Assembly (NCBI GenBank): GCA_018261615.1
Contig: JAGTSE010000048.1
Location: forward strand, 1-57,874
From: Pseudomonadota bacterium
GTDB lineage: Bacteria; Pseudomonadota; Gammaproteobacteria; Enterobacterales; Enterobacteriaceae
Direction: 5' to 3'
DNA: 57,874 nt
The notes below the pieces were generated by a model that worked only from the letters and a program-made list of their open reading frames with translations, was not told where the DNA came from and did no database searches. Made by a program: the position numbers and the translations under genes. Position 1 is the stretch's first letter; each line of letters opens with the position of its first letter. Positions 28,003-36,362 of the stretch are shown here, piece by piece.

Positions 28003-28938
28003 TTACTTAGTGACCAGAATTGAATCGACCAGCTTGAATTCCGGGGTTTTATCCAGCGGAATAACTTTGCCGGTTTTTGCCGCATCAACCATCATTTTCA
28101 GACCCGAAGCGCCAATATCTGCTGGATTTTGCGCAACGGTGGCGGTCATCTGCCCGGCTTCCACCATTTTGCGTGCTTCCGGAATGCCATCGGTGCCGAC
28201 GACCAGAACTTTGCCGGTTTTACCCGCATTCGCTACCGCCTGGGCGACGCCCATCGCCATGGTATCGTTGGCGCAGTAGAAGGCTTTCAGGTTCGGGTTG
28301 CGTTGCAGCACATTGGTGGCGACATCCAGCGCCTTAATGCGATCCCAGTCAGCTGGCTGGCTGGCAACGAGCTTAATTTGACTGGCTTTCTTAAATGCCT
28401 CGCTGGCACCGTTGCGGCGTGCTTCACCCGAGGCGTTGCCTGCTTTACCTTCGATAATTGCCACTTCACCGCCCTGTGCGCCAAGCTGTTCAATGATAAA
28501 GCTTGCTCCCTTTGCGCCGACCGCAACGTTATCGGTGGTAATAAAACCTTCGACATTTCCGCCAGCTTTTTTCAGGTTATCCATATCGATTTTTTCATCG
28601 AGGTTCACCAGATAAATGCCTTTTTTCCAGGCGCGGGCGACAGGCATCACCAGGTTAACGGAAGAGAGCGGGGCAAAGGCGATGCCTTTATAATTTTTAT
28701 TGCTCAGATCTTCGAATAATTGTAATTGCGACTGAAAATCACCTTCCGAAGGCGAGGCAAAAATATCCACACTGACACCCAGTGTTTTCGCTTCATCTTC
28801 GATACCTTTTTTCATATCTACCCAGAACGGGTTGGATAATGTCTTTAAGACGACGGCATATTCAGCCGCGGCAAATACGCTGGTGCTCATCATCAGGCCG
28901 ATAGCAGCCCCGATGAATAATTTCAGATAGTTATTCAT
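28003..28938 (-). CDS. alsB: D-allose-binding periplasmic protein
   Basis: A 311-residue type I periplasmic binding protein, the length of E. coli AlsB, with a Sec signal peptide (cleavage after VFAAA, about residue 24-25). It binds D-allose with high affinity and docks on AlsC/AlsA. It lies 62 bp after alsR and begins the structural part of the operon; a perfect 10-bp inverted repeat stands between the two genes. No unusual features. Confidence 0.97.
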   Translation of the reverse strand: MNNYLKLFIGAAIGLMMSTSVFAAAEYAVVLKTLSNPFWVDMKKGIEDEAKTLGVSVDIFASPSEGDFQSQLQLFEDLSNKNYKGIAFAPLSSVNLVMPVARAWKKGIYLVNLDEKIDMDNLKKAGGNVEGFITTDNVAVGAKGASFIIEQLGAQGGEVAIIEGKAGNASGEARRNGASEAFKKASQIKLVASQPADWDRIKALDVATNVLQRNPNLKAFYCANDTMAMGVAQAVANAGKTGKVLVVGTDGIPEARKMVEAGQMTATVAQNPADIGASGLKMMVDAAKTGKVIPLDKTPEFKLVDSILVTK

Positions 28939-28966
28939 AGTGGTCTTCTCATTGTAGGGTAAATTT

Positions 28967-28992
28967 ACTCATCCCGTTGCGGCGGGATGAGT
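28967..28992. promoter_or_regulatory. Perfect hairpin between alsR and alsB
   Basis: ACTCATCCCG/CGGGATGAGT, 10 bp each, with a 6-nt loop. On the operon strand no U-tract follows, so it is more likely an intercistronic processing or stabilising hairpin than a full terminator. Confidence 0.6.
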
Positions 28993-29000
28993 GTTTATTT

Positions 29001-29891
29001 TTACTTCAATGCGCCCGGTGAGAAAAAATCAACGATGGCACCGGTTTTTTGCATATTTTGTGTGGCCAGTTCAATGTTCTGTTGTGCAACCGAAACAAAA
29101 AAAGCATCAAGTAATGTTAATTGTAATATTCGTGCTGAGGCATTTCGCCCTAATAAAGGGGTCTCTGGTGCTGGCGAGCAAATAATAAAGTCAGCCATTT
29201 TGGCAATCGGCGAATGGTAGCTATGAGTAATACAAATAATTTTTGCCCCATTTTTTTTCGCCAGCTCAACGGCCGCTTTTAAATCACTGGTGCGCCCGGA
29301 ATGCGACACCACCAGTACGGCATCGCCCTCTTTAAGTAGCGATGCGGACATCATCATAATGTGCGCGTCCTGGTAAGCGTGGCAGCGTACCCCGATGCGC
29401 AACAGTTTGTGTTCAATATCGGCGCAGATAACGTTAGAGCCGCCAACGCCGTAGAGATCGCGCTGTTTGGCCTGATAGAAGAAGCGTGCCGCGCGGTGGA
29501 TTTCATCCACGTTAACGATCGACTGGCCTTCCATAATGGTGCGCAGCGTAATATTGAACACTTTGTTCACCACATCCTGCGGCGCTTCGTCAAACGACAG
29601 CTCGGCGGGCAGCACCTGCTGCGAGTGGGTGAAGTACGACACCAGCGCGCTGCGCAGATTGCGGAAACCGCTAAAACCCAGCAGTTTCGACACTTTCACG
29701 ATCATGGCTTCCGACACTGTCAGCACTTCCGCGACATCTTTAATCGCGGAGGCATCGCTGATATTGCCCGGTGTTAGTAGCCAATCCACGATGCGGCTTT
29801 CGTTCTCCGTCATCCCTTCCTGCTTCATGCGCAGGTAAGGGGCGAGACCGATGCCGTTGGGAAGACCGTGGTCGAATTCTGTCTGACTCAT
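29001..29891 (-). CDS. alsR: RpiR-family repressor of allose and rpiB genes
   Basis: A 296-residue RpiR-type regulator equal in length to E. coli AlsR/RpiR: an N-terminal helix-turn-helix (about residues 1-80, SEAMIVKVSKLLGFSGF) followed by a SIS sugar-phosphate-binding domain (VVSHSGRTSDLKAAVE). ATG 29891 (MSQTEFD) is used because it matches the E. coli start; the frame continues to 29924. In E. coli it represses als and rpiB and is relieved by allose. Two matching palindromic sites between this gene and rpiB are probable operators. Confidence 0.96.
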   Translation of the reverse strand: MSQTEFDHGLPNGIGLAPYLRMKQEGMTENESRIVDWLLTPGNISDASAIKDVAEVLTVSEAMIVKVSKLLGFSGFRNLRSALVSYFTHSQQVLPAELSFDEAPQDVVNKVFNITLRTIMEGQSIVNVDEIHRAARFFYQAKQRDLYGVGGSNVICADIEHKLLRIGVRCHAYQDAHIMMMSASLLKEGDAVLVVSHSGRTSDLKAAVELAKKNGAKIICITHSYHSPIAKMADFIICSPAPETPLLGRNASARILQLTLLDAFFVSVAQQNIELATQNMQKTGAIVDFFSPGALK

Positions 29892-29964
29892 CGTTTTCTC
29901 TTGTCCTTGAAATGAAGACGACACTATATCACCACATCCGGAACCATAAATATGCCATCAACTT

Positions 29965-29994
29965 CACAAAATTAATAAATTCATAAAGTTTGTG
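29965..29994. promoter_or_regulatory. Putative AlsR operator 1
   Basis: A 30-bp site with ends CACAAA and TTTGTG and the right-hand core TTCATAAAGTTTGTG, 74 bp upstream of the alsR start. The second site at 30208 shares ends, length and core. AlsR is the natural candidate binder; binding is inferred. Confidence 0.65.
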
Positions 29995-30207
29995 TCTCTG
30001 TGAAGTTTGCTGTAATGAACTGGTTGGCTGTTATTATTATTTTATGTTAAAAAACATAAAGTTATAATAATTTATGCAATATGTCATACCTGAGATGTAT
30101 GGTGTTTCATGCACATGTAGCTATTGATTTGTGAATTCAAGCCGTGTAGAACAGGCGCTTCTCCCGGTGGTTTTGCGGTTTTATTCAGCAGTTAACCGGT
30201 CAAAAAT

Positions 30208-30237
30208 CACAAAACTCACCGGGTTCGTAAAGTTTGT
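30208..30237. promoter_or_regulatory. Putative AlsR operator 2
   Basis: A second 30-bp site (ends CACAAA and TTTGT, core TTCGTAAAGTTTGT) immediately upstream of rpiB, ending 19 bp before its ATG, where a bound repressor would block transcription. It is the same design as the site at 29965-29994. Confidence 0.65.
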
Positions 30238-30256
30238 ACACTAACCAGGCGGATAT

Positions 30257-30718
30257 ATGAAGAAGATTGCGTTCGGCTGCGATCATGTCGGGTTTATCCT
30301 GAAGGCGGATATCCTGGCGCATCTGTCAGCAAAAGGTATTGAAATCATTGATAAAGGTACATGGTCGACGACACGCACCGATTATCCCCGCTTCGCCAGC
30401 GAGGTGGCGCAGGCGGTACTGAACGGCGAGTCAGACGGTGGTATTTTAATTTGCGGTACCGGCGTTGGCATTTCCATCACCGCCAATAAATTCCCCGGTA
30501 TCCGTGCAGTGGTGTGTAGCGAGCCTTATTCCGCACAGCTTTCGCGCCAGCATAACGACACCAATGTGCTGGCATTCGGTTCACGCGTGGTCGGTCTTGA
30601 GCTGGCGAAAATGATTGTTGATAGCTGGCTGGGCGCCGAGTTTGAAGGCGGTCGCCATCAGTTACGTGTGGATGCGATTGCACAGATTGAGAAGCAGTCA
30701 CCTTCCACCCGCAATTGA
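30257..30718 (+). CDS. rpiB: Ribose-5-phosphate isomerase B / allose-6-phosphate isomerase
   Basis: A 153-residue RpiB-family isomerase (E. coli 149). The phosphate-binding start GCDHVGF, the catalytic Cys in ICGTGVGIS and the ARQHNDTN-type region (SRQHNDTNVLAFG) are all intact. It interconverts ribose 5-phosphate and ribulose 5-phosphate, and in allose catabolism converts allose 6-phosphate to allulose 6-phosphate, feeding AlsE. It is divergent from alsR across 365 bp with a likely operator just before the start codon. The C-terminus is slightly extended. Confidence 0.97.
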   Translation: MKKIAFGCDHVGFILKADILAHLSAKGIEIIDKGTWSTTRTDYPRFASEVAQAVLNGESDGGILICGTGVGISITANKFPGIRAVVCSEPYSAQLSRQHNDTNVLAFGSRVVGLELAKMIVDSWLGAEFEGGRHQLRVDAIAQIEKQSPSTRN

Positions 30719-30789
30719 GATTCCTCCGCTACCCGCTAAGGCCGACTCTGCACTAACGTACAGCCAGTTCCCCCTTTGAGACTGGCTTT

Positions 30790-31137
30790 GGCTTTGTTGA
30801 ATAAATCAGAGTTAACCAGATAGGGAGGCCTCCGCTGGCACACCGGTTATGTGAGCCGGACGCTGTGCGGCGTACCCAACAATGTCATTCGGTTTAGCGC
30901 TTTGACCGTCGCCATCGCTTCACCCACCTGTGCGTCATAGTTTTGCAGGCTTAGATGGCCGCCTGGCAATAACAAGGTGCGAAATTTCCCCCCGTGTTGG
31001 TGTCTTTATGCTGATACTGCCGCTCTTTGCCCTCCTGCTGACTATAGAGTAATCGGGGCAGTTGGTGATTTTAAACTGTTGCTTTGCCATGGGAACCTGA
31101 TGTTGAAACGAATTTAGCGATCAGATCCGCAAGTCAC
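30790..31137. mobile_element. Relic of an IS5-family (IS903-type) insertion sequence
   Basis: The left end GGCTTTGTTGAATAAATC at 30790 is the IS903 terminal repeat. Between it and about 31137 lies a heavily deleted transposase. The opposite terminal repeat is not recognisable. Total remnant is about 350 bp against roughly 1 kb for an intact element. The right boundary is approximate, set by the next repeat. Confidence 0.75.
30847..31090 (-). pseudogene. IS903-like transposase remnant
   Basis: On the minus strand an ATG at 31090 opens MAKQQFKITN, the IS903 N-terminus. It is fused directly to CPDYSIVSRRAKSGSIS and TRGEISHLVI from the middle of the family, so the first catalytic region is deleted. 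After a further deletion and frameshift the end reads YDAQVGEAMATVKALNRMT and SVRLT-stop, the family C-terminus. At least two internal deletions and one frameshift make it nonfunctional. Confidence 0.8.
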
Positions 31138-31140
31138 CTG

Positions 31141-31304
<164 letters not shown>

Positions 31305-31697
31305 CTTTTCATTTTCTGGTTATCTTCGTGGATAATTGCTATTCATATCAACATCAGTTGACTGATTCTAGTTATAAAACACCCATTTCATTTGCATGTG
31401 TTAAATAAACCCTGCCTGATGGCTAAATTTAGCCGCTAAGATTACTGGTTCAGCAGGAAATAATCATGGGGAATATCTTATCCCATTTCACCATGACTGT
31501 ATCGGCGAGGCTTTCGCCACTATGCGGCATAAAAATATAACCATCATACAAAAAACAGTATATTTATCTAAACATGTAATATTAAAAGATTTATGTTCCA
31601 TTATGACGATTGTGGATGAATGATAGTTCCATTATGGGAGCGTATGATTTCGTGACCTCCTGCTATAACATCCACTTAATTTTAATAGGGGGAGTGA

Positions 31698-31988
31698 GTG
31701 GGTATAAGGGAAAAGTTAACGAGGGAACATATTTTAACTCGCCTTAATGCTTATGGATTTCTTGAGTGCGAAAACGCCATGAAATATCTTCTCCATATCT
31801 GTAATGAAGATATTTTAAGCATGCAGGCGTTCCGTTACGTTTATAGTGAAATTACTGAATGTTTGAAAAATCATGCGACAGATATTAGTCGCTATGGGTT
31901 TGCTAAGGCAGATGCTATGTCCTATTTTCAAGATTTAAAATTACTGAGGAAAGAACTGGAATTTGTAATTTCAATTATTCATTCTTAA
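31698..31988 (+). CDS. Orphan hypothetical protein, 96 residues
   Basis: GTG start with a strong AGGGGG ribosome-binding site about 5 nt upstream. The 96-residue product is predicted to be mostly helical, with no signal peptide or membrane segment and two cysteines. I do not recognise the family. Base composition is clearly AT-rich compared with the surrounding genes, and it lies between an IS relic and two MITE-like elements with no obvious partner gene, all of which suggest horizontal acquisition. It resembles small helical regulators or anti-regulators in size, but no function can be assigned. Confidence 0.55.
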   Translation: MGIREKLTREHILTRLNAYGFLECENAMKYLLHICNEDILSMQAFRYVYSEITECLKNHATDISRYGFAKADAMSYFQDLKLLRKELEFVISIIHS

Positions 31989-32035
31989 ATTTCCACCTTT
32001 TATCGACTGAAAAATGTATGCCGAAGAGCGACTTA

Positions 32036-32241
32036 GAGCCTATCCCATTAGGCTATTTTTTTGCCATTTTGGTCCAGGACAGTGCTGACACAAAATGTGT
32101 TGGCATTTTGAACGCCGCTTGCGGAGGCCTTTTAGGGTGAGCGAAGCGAGTCATCCTCACGTACTGCGTGTACGCTCCGGTTGTTGCGCGCTGTCCGTGT
32201 CCAAACTGGCTGCAACAATATACGCCTGGTGGGATAGGCTC
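32036..32241. mobile_element. MITE-like element, copy A
   Basis: Terminal inverted repeats GAGCCTATCCCATTAGGC and, at the other end, GCCTGGTGGGATAGGCTC (16 of 18 pair). TTA flanks both sides, a possible 3-bp target duplication. It has no coding capacity. A second, shorter copy is at 45770-45917. This copy carries an extra module of about 70 bp that is also found, inverted, at 54985-55053. Confidence 0.75.
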
Positions 32242-32324
32242 TTAAAGCCGAAATGAGTCAGGAAAATCAGATAATCGCTGACTGATTCACATCACTGACA
32301 ACCAGTAAAACTGGGGCTTTGGCC

Positions 32325-32468
32325 TAATTCCGGTCACTTAAGCATTTTAATGAATATAAATTCATAATTATGCTTAGAAGGAAAACGAAGGTATCAGGGT
32401 TTCAGCCCTGTTTTACTTCATCAGAAGCCCGAATTCTCGGGCCTTATTTCCTTAAGTGACCAGCATTA
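32325..32468. mobile_element. 144-bp MITE with perfect 10-bp target duplication
   Basis: Ends TAATTCCGGTCACTTAAG and its inverse match at 16 of 18 positions. Both sides are flanked by GGCTTTGGCC (32315-32324 and 32469-32478). Two internal hairpins (CAGGG/CCCTG, GCCCGA/TCGGGC) lie near one end. No ORF is present. A 10-bp duplication points to mobilisation by an IS4-type transposase in trans; the family is an inference. Confidence 0.8.
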
Positions 32469-32625
32469 GGCTTTGGCCTGTGTTATCTGTATCTGAGCAA
32501 CGTAAAAGTTTTCACCTGGAACCACAAAAGAATTTACCGGATTTGATGATTTCAATCGCTAAGCACTGGCTATTAAGGTCGATTTCTCGTTGTCCACCAT
32601 TCGCGCAGTGAGAGTTTTGGAACAA

Positions 32626-32970
32626 CTAACGCGCCAGCGACGGGATGCGCAAACCCAGGCGTTCCGGAACGATATCCTCAAGCAGTGTGATTAATTGCGG
32701 ATCCATGAAATGATATTGATCCGGAATATCAAGCACATGAACAGGTTTATGCTGCACCAGGCGGCTAAAGTCGGCAAGGATGCTGTTTTTGTGTTTTTCT
32801 TCCATCACACAGATGACGTCTGCCCAGGAGAGAATGGCGGGCGAGACGGTTTTTCTCGCATGGCGTTGTGTGCCAGCAGATCGAGCATTTACCCCGGGGT
32901 AGCGACGAAACACATGCTCAGCGGTTGGGCTGCGCCATTGGTTGCGGCTACAAATAAAAAGCACATTCAT
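32626..32970 (-). CDS. Short low-molecular-weight protein tyrosine phosphatase-like protein
   Basis: A 114-residue protein with the phosphatase loop CSRNQWRS near the N-terminus (Cys7, Arg13), fitting CX5R(S/T). A DIPDQYHFMD segment near residue 82 could supply the general-acid aspartate. It matches the predicted tyrosine phosphatases of COG4551, which are shorter than the 145-160 residue classical family. Its upstream ribosome-binding site is weak, and it stands alone between a repeat-rich scar and the phn operon (195 bp from phnP, same strand). The target is unknown. Confidence 0.8.
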   Translation of the reverse strand: MNVLFICSRNQWRSPTAEHVFRRYPGVNARSAGTQRHARKTVSPAILSWADVICVMEEKHKNSILADFSRLVQHKPVHVLDIPDQYHFMDPQLITLLEDIVPERLGLRIPSLAR

Positions 32971-33165
32971 GGCAAGTGATACTCTGTAAGCCGCGATGTG
33001 CTAATTATTTATTGGTCACACGCGGGTATTTAAGACCCGGTTGCGTTATCCACAACCCTATCAGTGCGAGTCTGTACGCTTTGTCCTTCAAACGACCTCT
33101 TTACAGGCTACGTCTCTTACCCCATGCCGGTAAGCAACGGGACGAATATATCCATATTGTGCGGT

Positions 33166-33924
33166 CTAATCCAGTACAATCCGCATGCCGTCAAAACCTG
33201 CCTCAAATCCCGTCGGCAGAGCGTTATTCATCAACCAGGCATCAAAGCGATGCCCGATATGGGTTAGCACGACGCGCGGGCAGCCAATCACCTCATTCAG
33301 GGCGATAACGGTGCGCAGGTCATTATGATTTTTCGGCGTCTCTGCGCAGGGCGGTTCACTGCAATCGATGATCACCACCTGCGGGCGATTATTGAGTAAA
33401 AACTTAAGCGTCTTATCCGGCAGACCGGCAGTATCCGAGAGCCAGGCGACCCGGCTGTGCGCCGATTCCAGCAGATAACCAAAGGTGAGTCTCGAGTGGT
33501 TCAGCGGCAGCGGCGTGACCTGCAATCCTTGCAGATCGAACACCACAAATGGCTCAACGGTATGGCTGAAATCAAGCAGACCGGGATGTTTAAACAGATC
33601 GTCGCAGCCTTGTTCATCCGGCGGGCCGTAAACCGGGATTTTCGCGCCTAAGCCCCAGCGCAGCGGAAACAGGCCCTGCACATGATCCATATGGTAATGC
33701 GTCAACAGAATCTGCTGAAACTGGCCCGCCGGAAAACGCTCCATTAAATCGGCAAGCCCGGCATCCAGCAGCGTCACCGCGTCGTTAAACTGCACCACGC
33801 CGCTGCAAGGCTGGCGACGATATTGCGGCTGCTGGCGCGCGCGTAAGCAGGCTGCGCAATTGCAGCCGAATACCGGAACCAGTTGCGCACCGCCGGTGCC
33901 GGTCAGGGTGAGGATCAGGTTCAT
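33166..33924 (-). CDS. phnP: Phosphoribosyl cyclic phosphodiesterase PhnP
   Basis: A 252-residue metallo-beta-lactamase-fold enzyme, the length of E. coli PhnP. The metal motif THYHMDH is near residue 76, and the early structural zinc cysteines are in FGCNCAACLRA. It opens 5-phosphoribosyl 1,2-cyclic phosphate, the product left by C-P cleavage, to ribose 1,5-bisphosphate. It is the last gene of the phn operon, 60 bp after phnN; E. coli has phnO in that gap, and here only a small hairpin is found. The catalytic residues look intact. Confidence 0.96.
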   Translation of the reverse strand: MNLILTLTGTGGAQLVPVFGCNCAACLRARQQPQYRRQPCSGVVQFNDAVTLLDAGLADLMERFPAGQFQQILLTHYHMDHVQGLFPLRWGLGAKIPVYGPPDEQGCDDLFKHPGLLDFSHTVEPFVVFDLQGLQVTPLPLNHSRLTFGYLLESAHSRVAWLSDTAGLPDKTLKFLLNNRPQVVIIDCSEPPCAETPKNHNDLRTVIALNEVIGCPRVVLTHIGHRFDAWLMNNALPTGFEAGFDGMRIVLD

Positions 33925-33958
33925 AGCGCCTCGCTTTAACGGTTGAGTTAACGTAAAC

Positions 33959-33977
33959 GGCGCACGATGAATGCGCC
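33959..33977. other. Small hairpin in the phnN-phnP gap
   Basis: GGCGCA/TGCGCC with a 7-nt loop, in the 60-bp space where E. coli carries phnO (aminoalkylphosphonate N-acetyltransferase). No remnant of phnO coding sequence was seen. Confidence 0.5.
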
Positions 33978-33984
33978 GGCAGCA

Positions 33985-34533
33985 TTACGCACTTTTCCCT
34001 TGTTGCGCGCGTATCAACGAGATCAATCCTTCCACTGACTGTAGCAGACTTCCGTCGTTGTTCAGCGTCAGGCAATTACCCGGAGAGTAACGGGCTGCGC
34101 GCTCCAGCCGCGCGGTAATTTCCATGCTGCTTTCGCGCCCGCGTTTTTCCAGCCGCTGGCGCAAAATCTCCGGCGATACCTGCACATAAACCGGCATCAA
34201 CACCTCGCCGTATTGCGCCTGCGCCTTCGGCAGATGCCCGCGCGAGCCATTGACCACCACATCAAACCCCGCCTGCAACCAGAGATCAACCTCCATGCCG
34301 ATACCGTAGTAGAGATCGTTGGCGTGCCAGCTCAGGGTAAACAGATGCTGCCCTGCACGGGTAAAAAACTCTTTTTCGCTCAGCTCGATATGGTTCTCGC
34401 TGCCGGAATCTGCCGGGCGCGTGATATAGCGGTGTGCCACCAGCAACTGGGGATGCTCACGGCTGCGCAGCGCGGCCAGCAGTGTATCTTTTCCGGCGCC
34501 GGATGGCCCCATCAACCAGATCAGTCTGCCCAT
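33985..34533 (-). CDS. phnN: Ribose 1,5-bisphosphate phosphokinase PhnN
   Basis: A 182-residue P-loop kinase of the guanylate-kinase-like fold, with Walker A GPSGAGKDT at residues 8-16. It phosphorylates ribose 1,5-bisphosphate to PRPP, returning the ribosyl carrier of C-P lyase to nucleotide metabolism. It starts on the last base of the phnM stop region (1-bp overlap), as in E. coli, so it is translationally coupled. Its length is within three residues of the E. coli protein. Confidence 0.96.
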   Translation of the reverse strand: MGRLIWLMGPSGAGKDTLLAALRSREHPQLLVAHRYITRPADSGSENHIELSEKEFFTRAGQHLFTLSWHANDLYYGIGMEVDLWLQAGFDVVVNGSRGHLPKAQAQYGEVLMPVYVQVSPEILRQRLEKRGRESSMEITARLERAARYSPGNCLTLNNDGSLLQSVEGLISLIRAQQGKSA

Positions 34534-35669
34534 CAGAACACCCGTTTCCCCTCGCGCCAGACGTGATCGACGCGGACGTGGTCGCCTTTGTTGTGCACCA
34601 GCACCAGATCGGCCCGTTTCCCTTCGCCGAGGGTTCCGCGATCGTCAAGCTTGAGCGCCTGCGCCGGATTTTTCGTTACCAGTTGAATAGCGTGCGGCAG
34701 GGTGAAATCATTCTGCTCATCCGCCGCAATGCGGAAGGCGGCGTCTAACAGGCTGGCGGGATAATAATCAGATGAGAGGATATCCAGCATGCAGAGTTGT
34801 GCCAGTTTATGCGCCGCCACGTTGCCGGAGTGCGAGCCGCCGCGCACGATGTTAGGCGCGCCCATCAGCACGCTCAGGCCGAGCTCGCGTGAGGCTTCGG
34901 CGGCAGCAAAGGTAGTCGGGAATTCTGCGATCACGCTGCCTAACTGGTGGGATTCCACCACATGCTCGCGCGAGGCGTCATCGTGGCTGGCCAGCGGCAG
35001 GTTACGCGCCCGGCAGAGCGCGGCAATCGCCAGCCGGTTAGGCTGTGACCATTCGGCGGCCAGTGCGAGTTGCTCCTGTTCAAACACATCCATCTGCTCG
35101 TTGGTCAGGTGATATTTGCCCTGAAAGTAGTCGCGATATTTTTCATAACTGGCGTACTGACGCTGGCCTGGTGAGTGATCCATCAGCGATACCAGTGTTA
35201 CTGGTTCGCGGCCGACCAGTTTTTCAAACAGCGGCAGCGTGGTGTGGTGCGGCAATTCGCAGCGTAAATGCAGGCGGTGTTCCGCGCGGTTCAGCCCGCG
35301 TTTTTGCGAATCTTCCACCGCGTTGATCATCTTCTCCAGATTCTCCAGCCGATCGCCGCCATCGCGCACATCGCCAATGGCGACTGCATCCAGCACCGTG
35401 GTGATGCCGTTGGCGACCATCAGTGCGTCGTGGCTGCTCATCGCGGAGTGGGCGGGCCAGTCCACTTTCGGGCGCGGGGTAAAGAATTTGTCGAGGTTGT
35501 CCGTATGCAGTTCGATAAGACCCGGCAGTAACCAGCCGCCGTCGCCATCATGAGCGCCTGGCTGGCGGCTTTGGCTTTCGGCGAAGGCGCGGATCACGCC
35601 GTCGCGCACTTCCAGCGAACCGTCGACCACTTCGTCTTCAAGGATAAGTTTTACGTTGTTGATAATCAT
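34533..35669 (-). CDS. phnM: Alpha-D-ribose 1-methylphosphonate 5-triphosphate diphosphatase PhnM
   Basis: A 378-residue amidohydrolase-superfamily enzyme, the same length as E. coli PhnM. The first metal motif is degenerate, as is typical of PhnM (ELHTDNLDKF). His residues in LRCELPHHT and SHDDAS complete the site. It removes pyrophosphate from the ribose-1-phosphonate 5-triphosphate intermediate made by PhnGHIL. It overlaps phnL by 4 bp. No anomalies. Confidence 0.97.
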   Translation of the reverse strand: MIINNVKLILEDEVVDGSLEVRDGVIRAFAESQSRQPGAHDGDGGWLLPGLIELHTDNLDKFFTPRPKVDWPAHSAMSSHDALMVANGITTVLDAVAIGDVRDGGDRLENLEKMINAVEDSQKRGLNRAEHRLHLRCELPHHTTLPLFEKLVGREPVTLVSLMDHSPGQRQYASYEKYRDYFQGKYHLTNEQMDVFEQEQLALAAEWSQPNRLAIAALCRARNLPLASHDDASREHVVESHQLGSVIAEFPTTFAAAEASRELGLSVLMGAPNIVRGGSHSGNVAAHKLAQLCMLDILSSDYYPASLLDAAFRIAADEQNDFTLPHAIQLVTKNPAQALKLDDRGTLGEGKRADLVLVHNKGDHVRVDHVWREGKRVF

Positions 35670-36352
35670 GCGGAGATTCCCATCGGAAACAGACGATCGG
35701 CGACATTTTCGCGCACAGCCTCGTCATGGAAGATGCCGACAATCGCTGCGCCGCGCGCTTTGGCCTGTGCGATCAGTTCAACGACAGCGGCGCTATTTTT
35801 CGCATCCAGCGAGGCGGTAGGTTCATCAAGCAGTAGAATCGGGTAGTCAACAATAAAGCCGCGGGCGATGTTGACGCGCTGCTGCTCGCCGCCTGAGAAC
35901 GTTGCCGGCGCAAGGTGCCATAAGCGTTCCGGCACATTAAGCCGCGTCAGCAACTGGCTGGCTTTGCCGATGCAGACATCGCGGGAAAGTCCCAGTTCCA
36001 GCAGCGGCTGCATCACCACATCCAGCGCGCTGACGCGTGGAATGACGCGTAGAAACTGGCTGACCCAGCCGATGGTATGACGGCGCACGTCCAGTACTTT
36101 TCGCGCCGGGGCCTGTACTAAATCGACCCATTCATCGCCATGTTTGACATGAATATGCCCGGCGTCCGGCAAATAGTTGGCATACAGCGAGCGCAGCAGC
36201 GTCGATTTGCCACTGCCGGAGTGGCCGTGTAGCACCACGCATTCCCCGGCGTTCACCTCCAGTGAGGTGTCGCGCAGCACCGGCAGACGCACGCCGTTCT
36301 GATGGTGCAGGACAAAGGTTTTGCTGACATTTTCCACACGCAAAACAGACAT
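35666..36352 (-). CDS. phnL: C-P lyase ABC protein PhnL
   Basis: A 228-residue single ABC domain: Walker A GHSGSGKST near residue 42, signature FSGGEQQR and Walker B ILLLDEPTASLD. It is not a transporter ATPase; with PhnG, PhnH and PhnI it catalyses the nucleobase displacement that attaches phosphonate to ribose triphosphate, and it docks on the PhnGHIJK core. It starts 10 bp after phnK and overlaps phnM by 4 bp. Confidence 0.96.
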   Translation of the reverse strand: MSVLRVENVSKTFVLHHQNGVRLPVLRDTSLEVNAGECVVLHGHSGSGKSTLLRSLYANYLPDAGHIHVKHGDEWVDLVQAPARKVLDVRRHTIGWVSQFLRVIPRVSALDVVMQPLLELGLSRDVCIGKASQLLTRLNVPERLWHLAPATFSGGEQQRVNIARGFIVDYPILLLDEPTASLDAKNSAAVVELIAQAKARGAAIVGIFHDEAVRENVADRLFPMGISA

Positions 36353-36362
36353 CGCAGACTCC

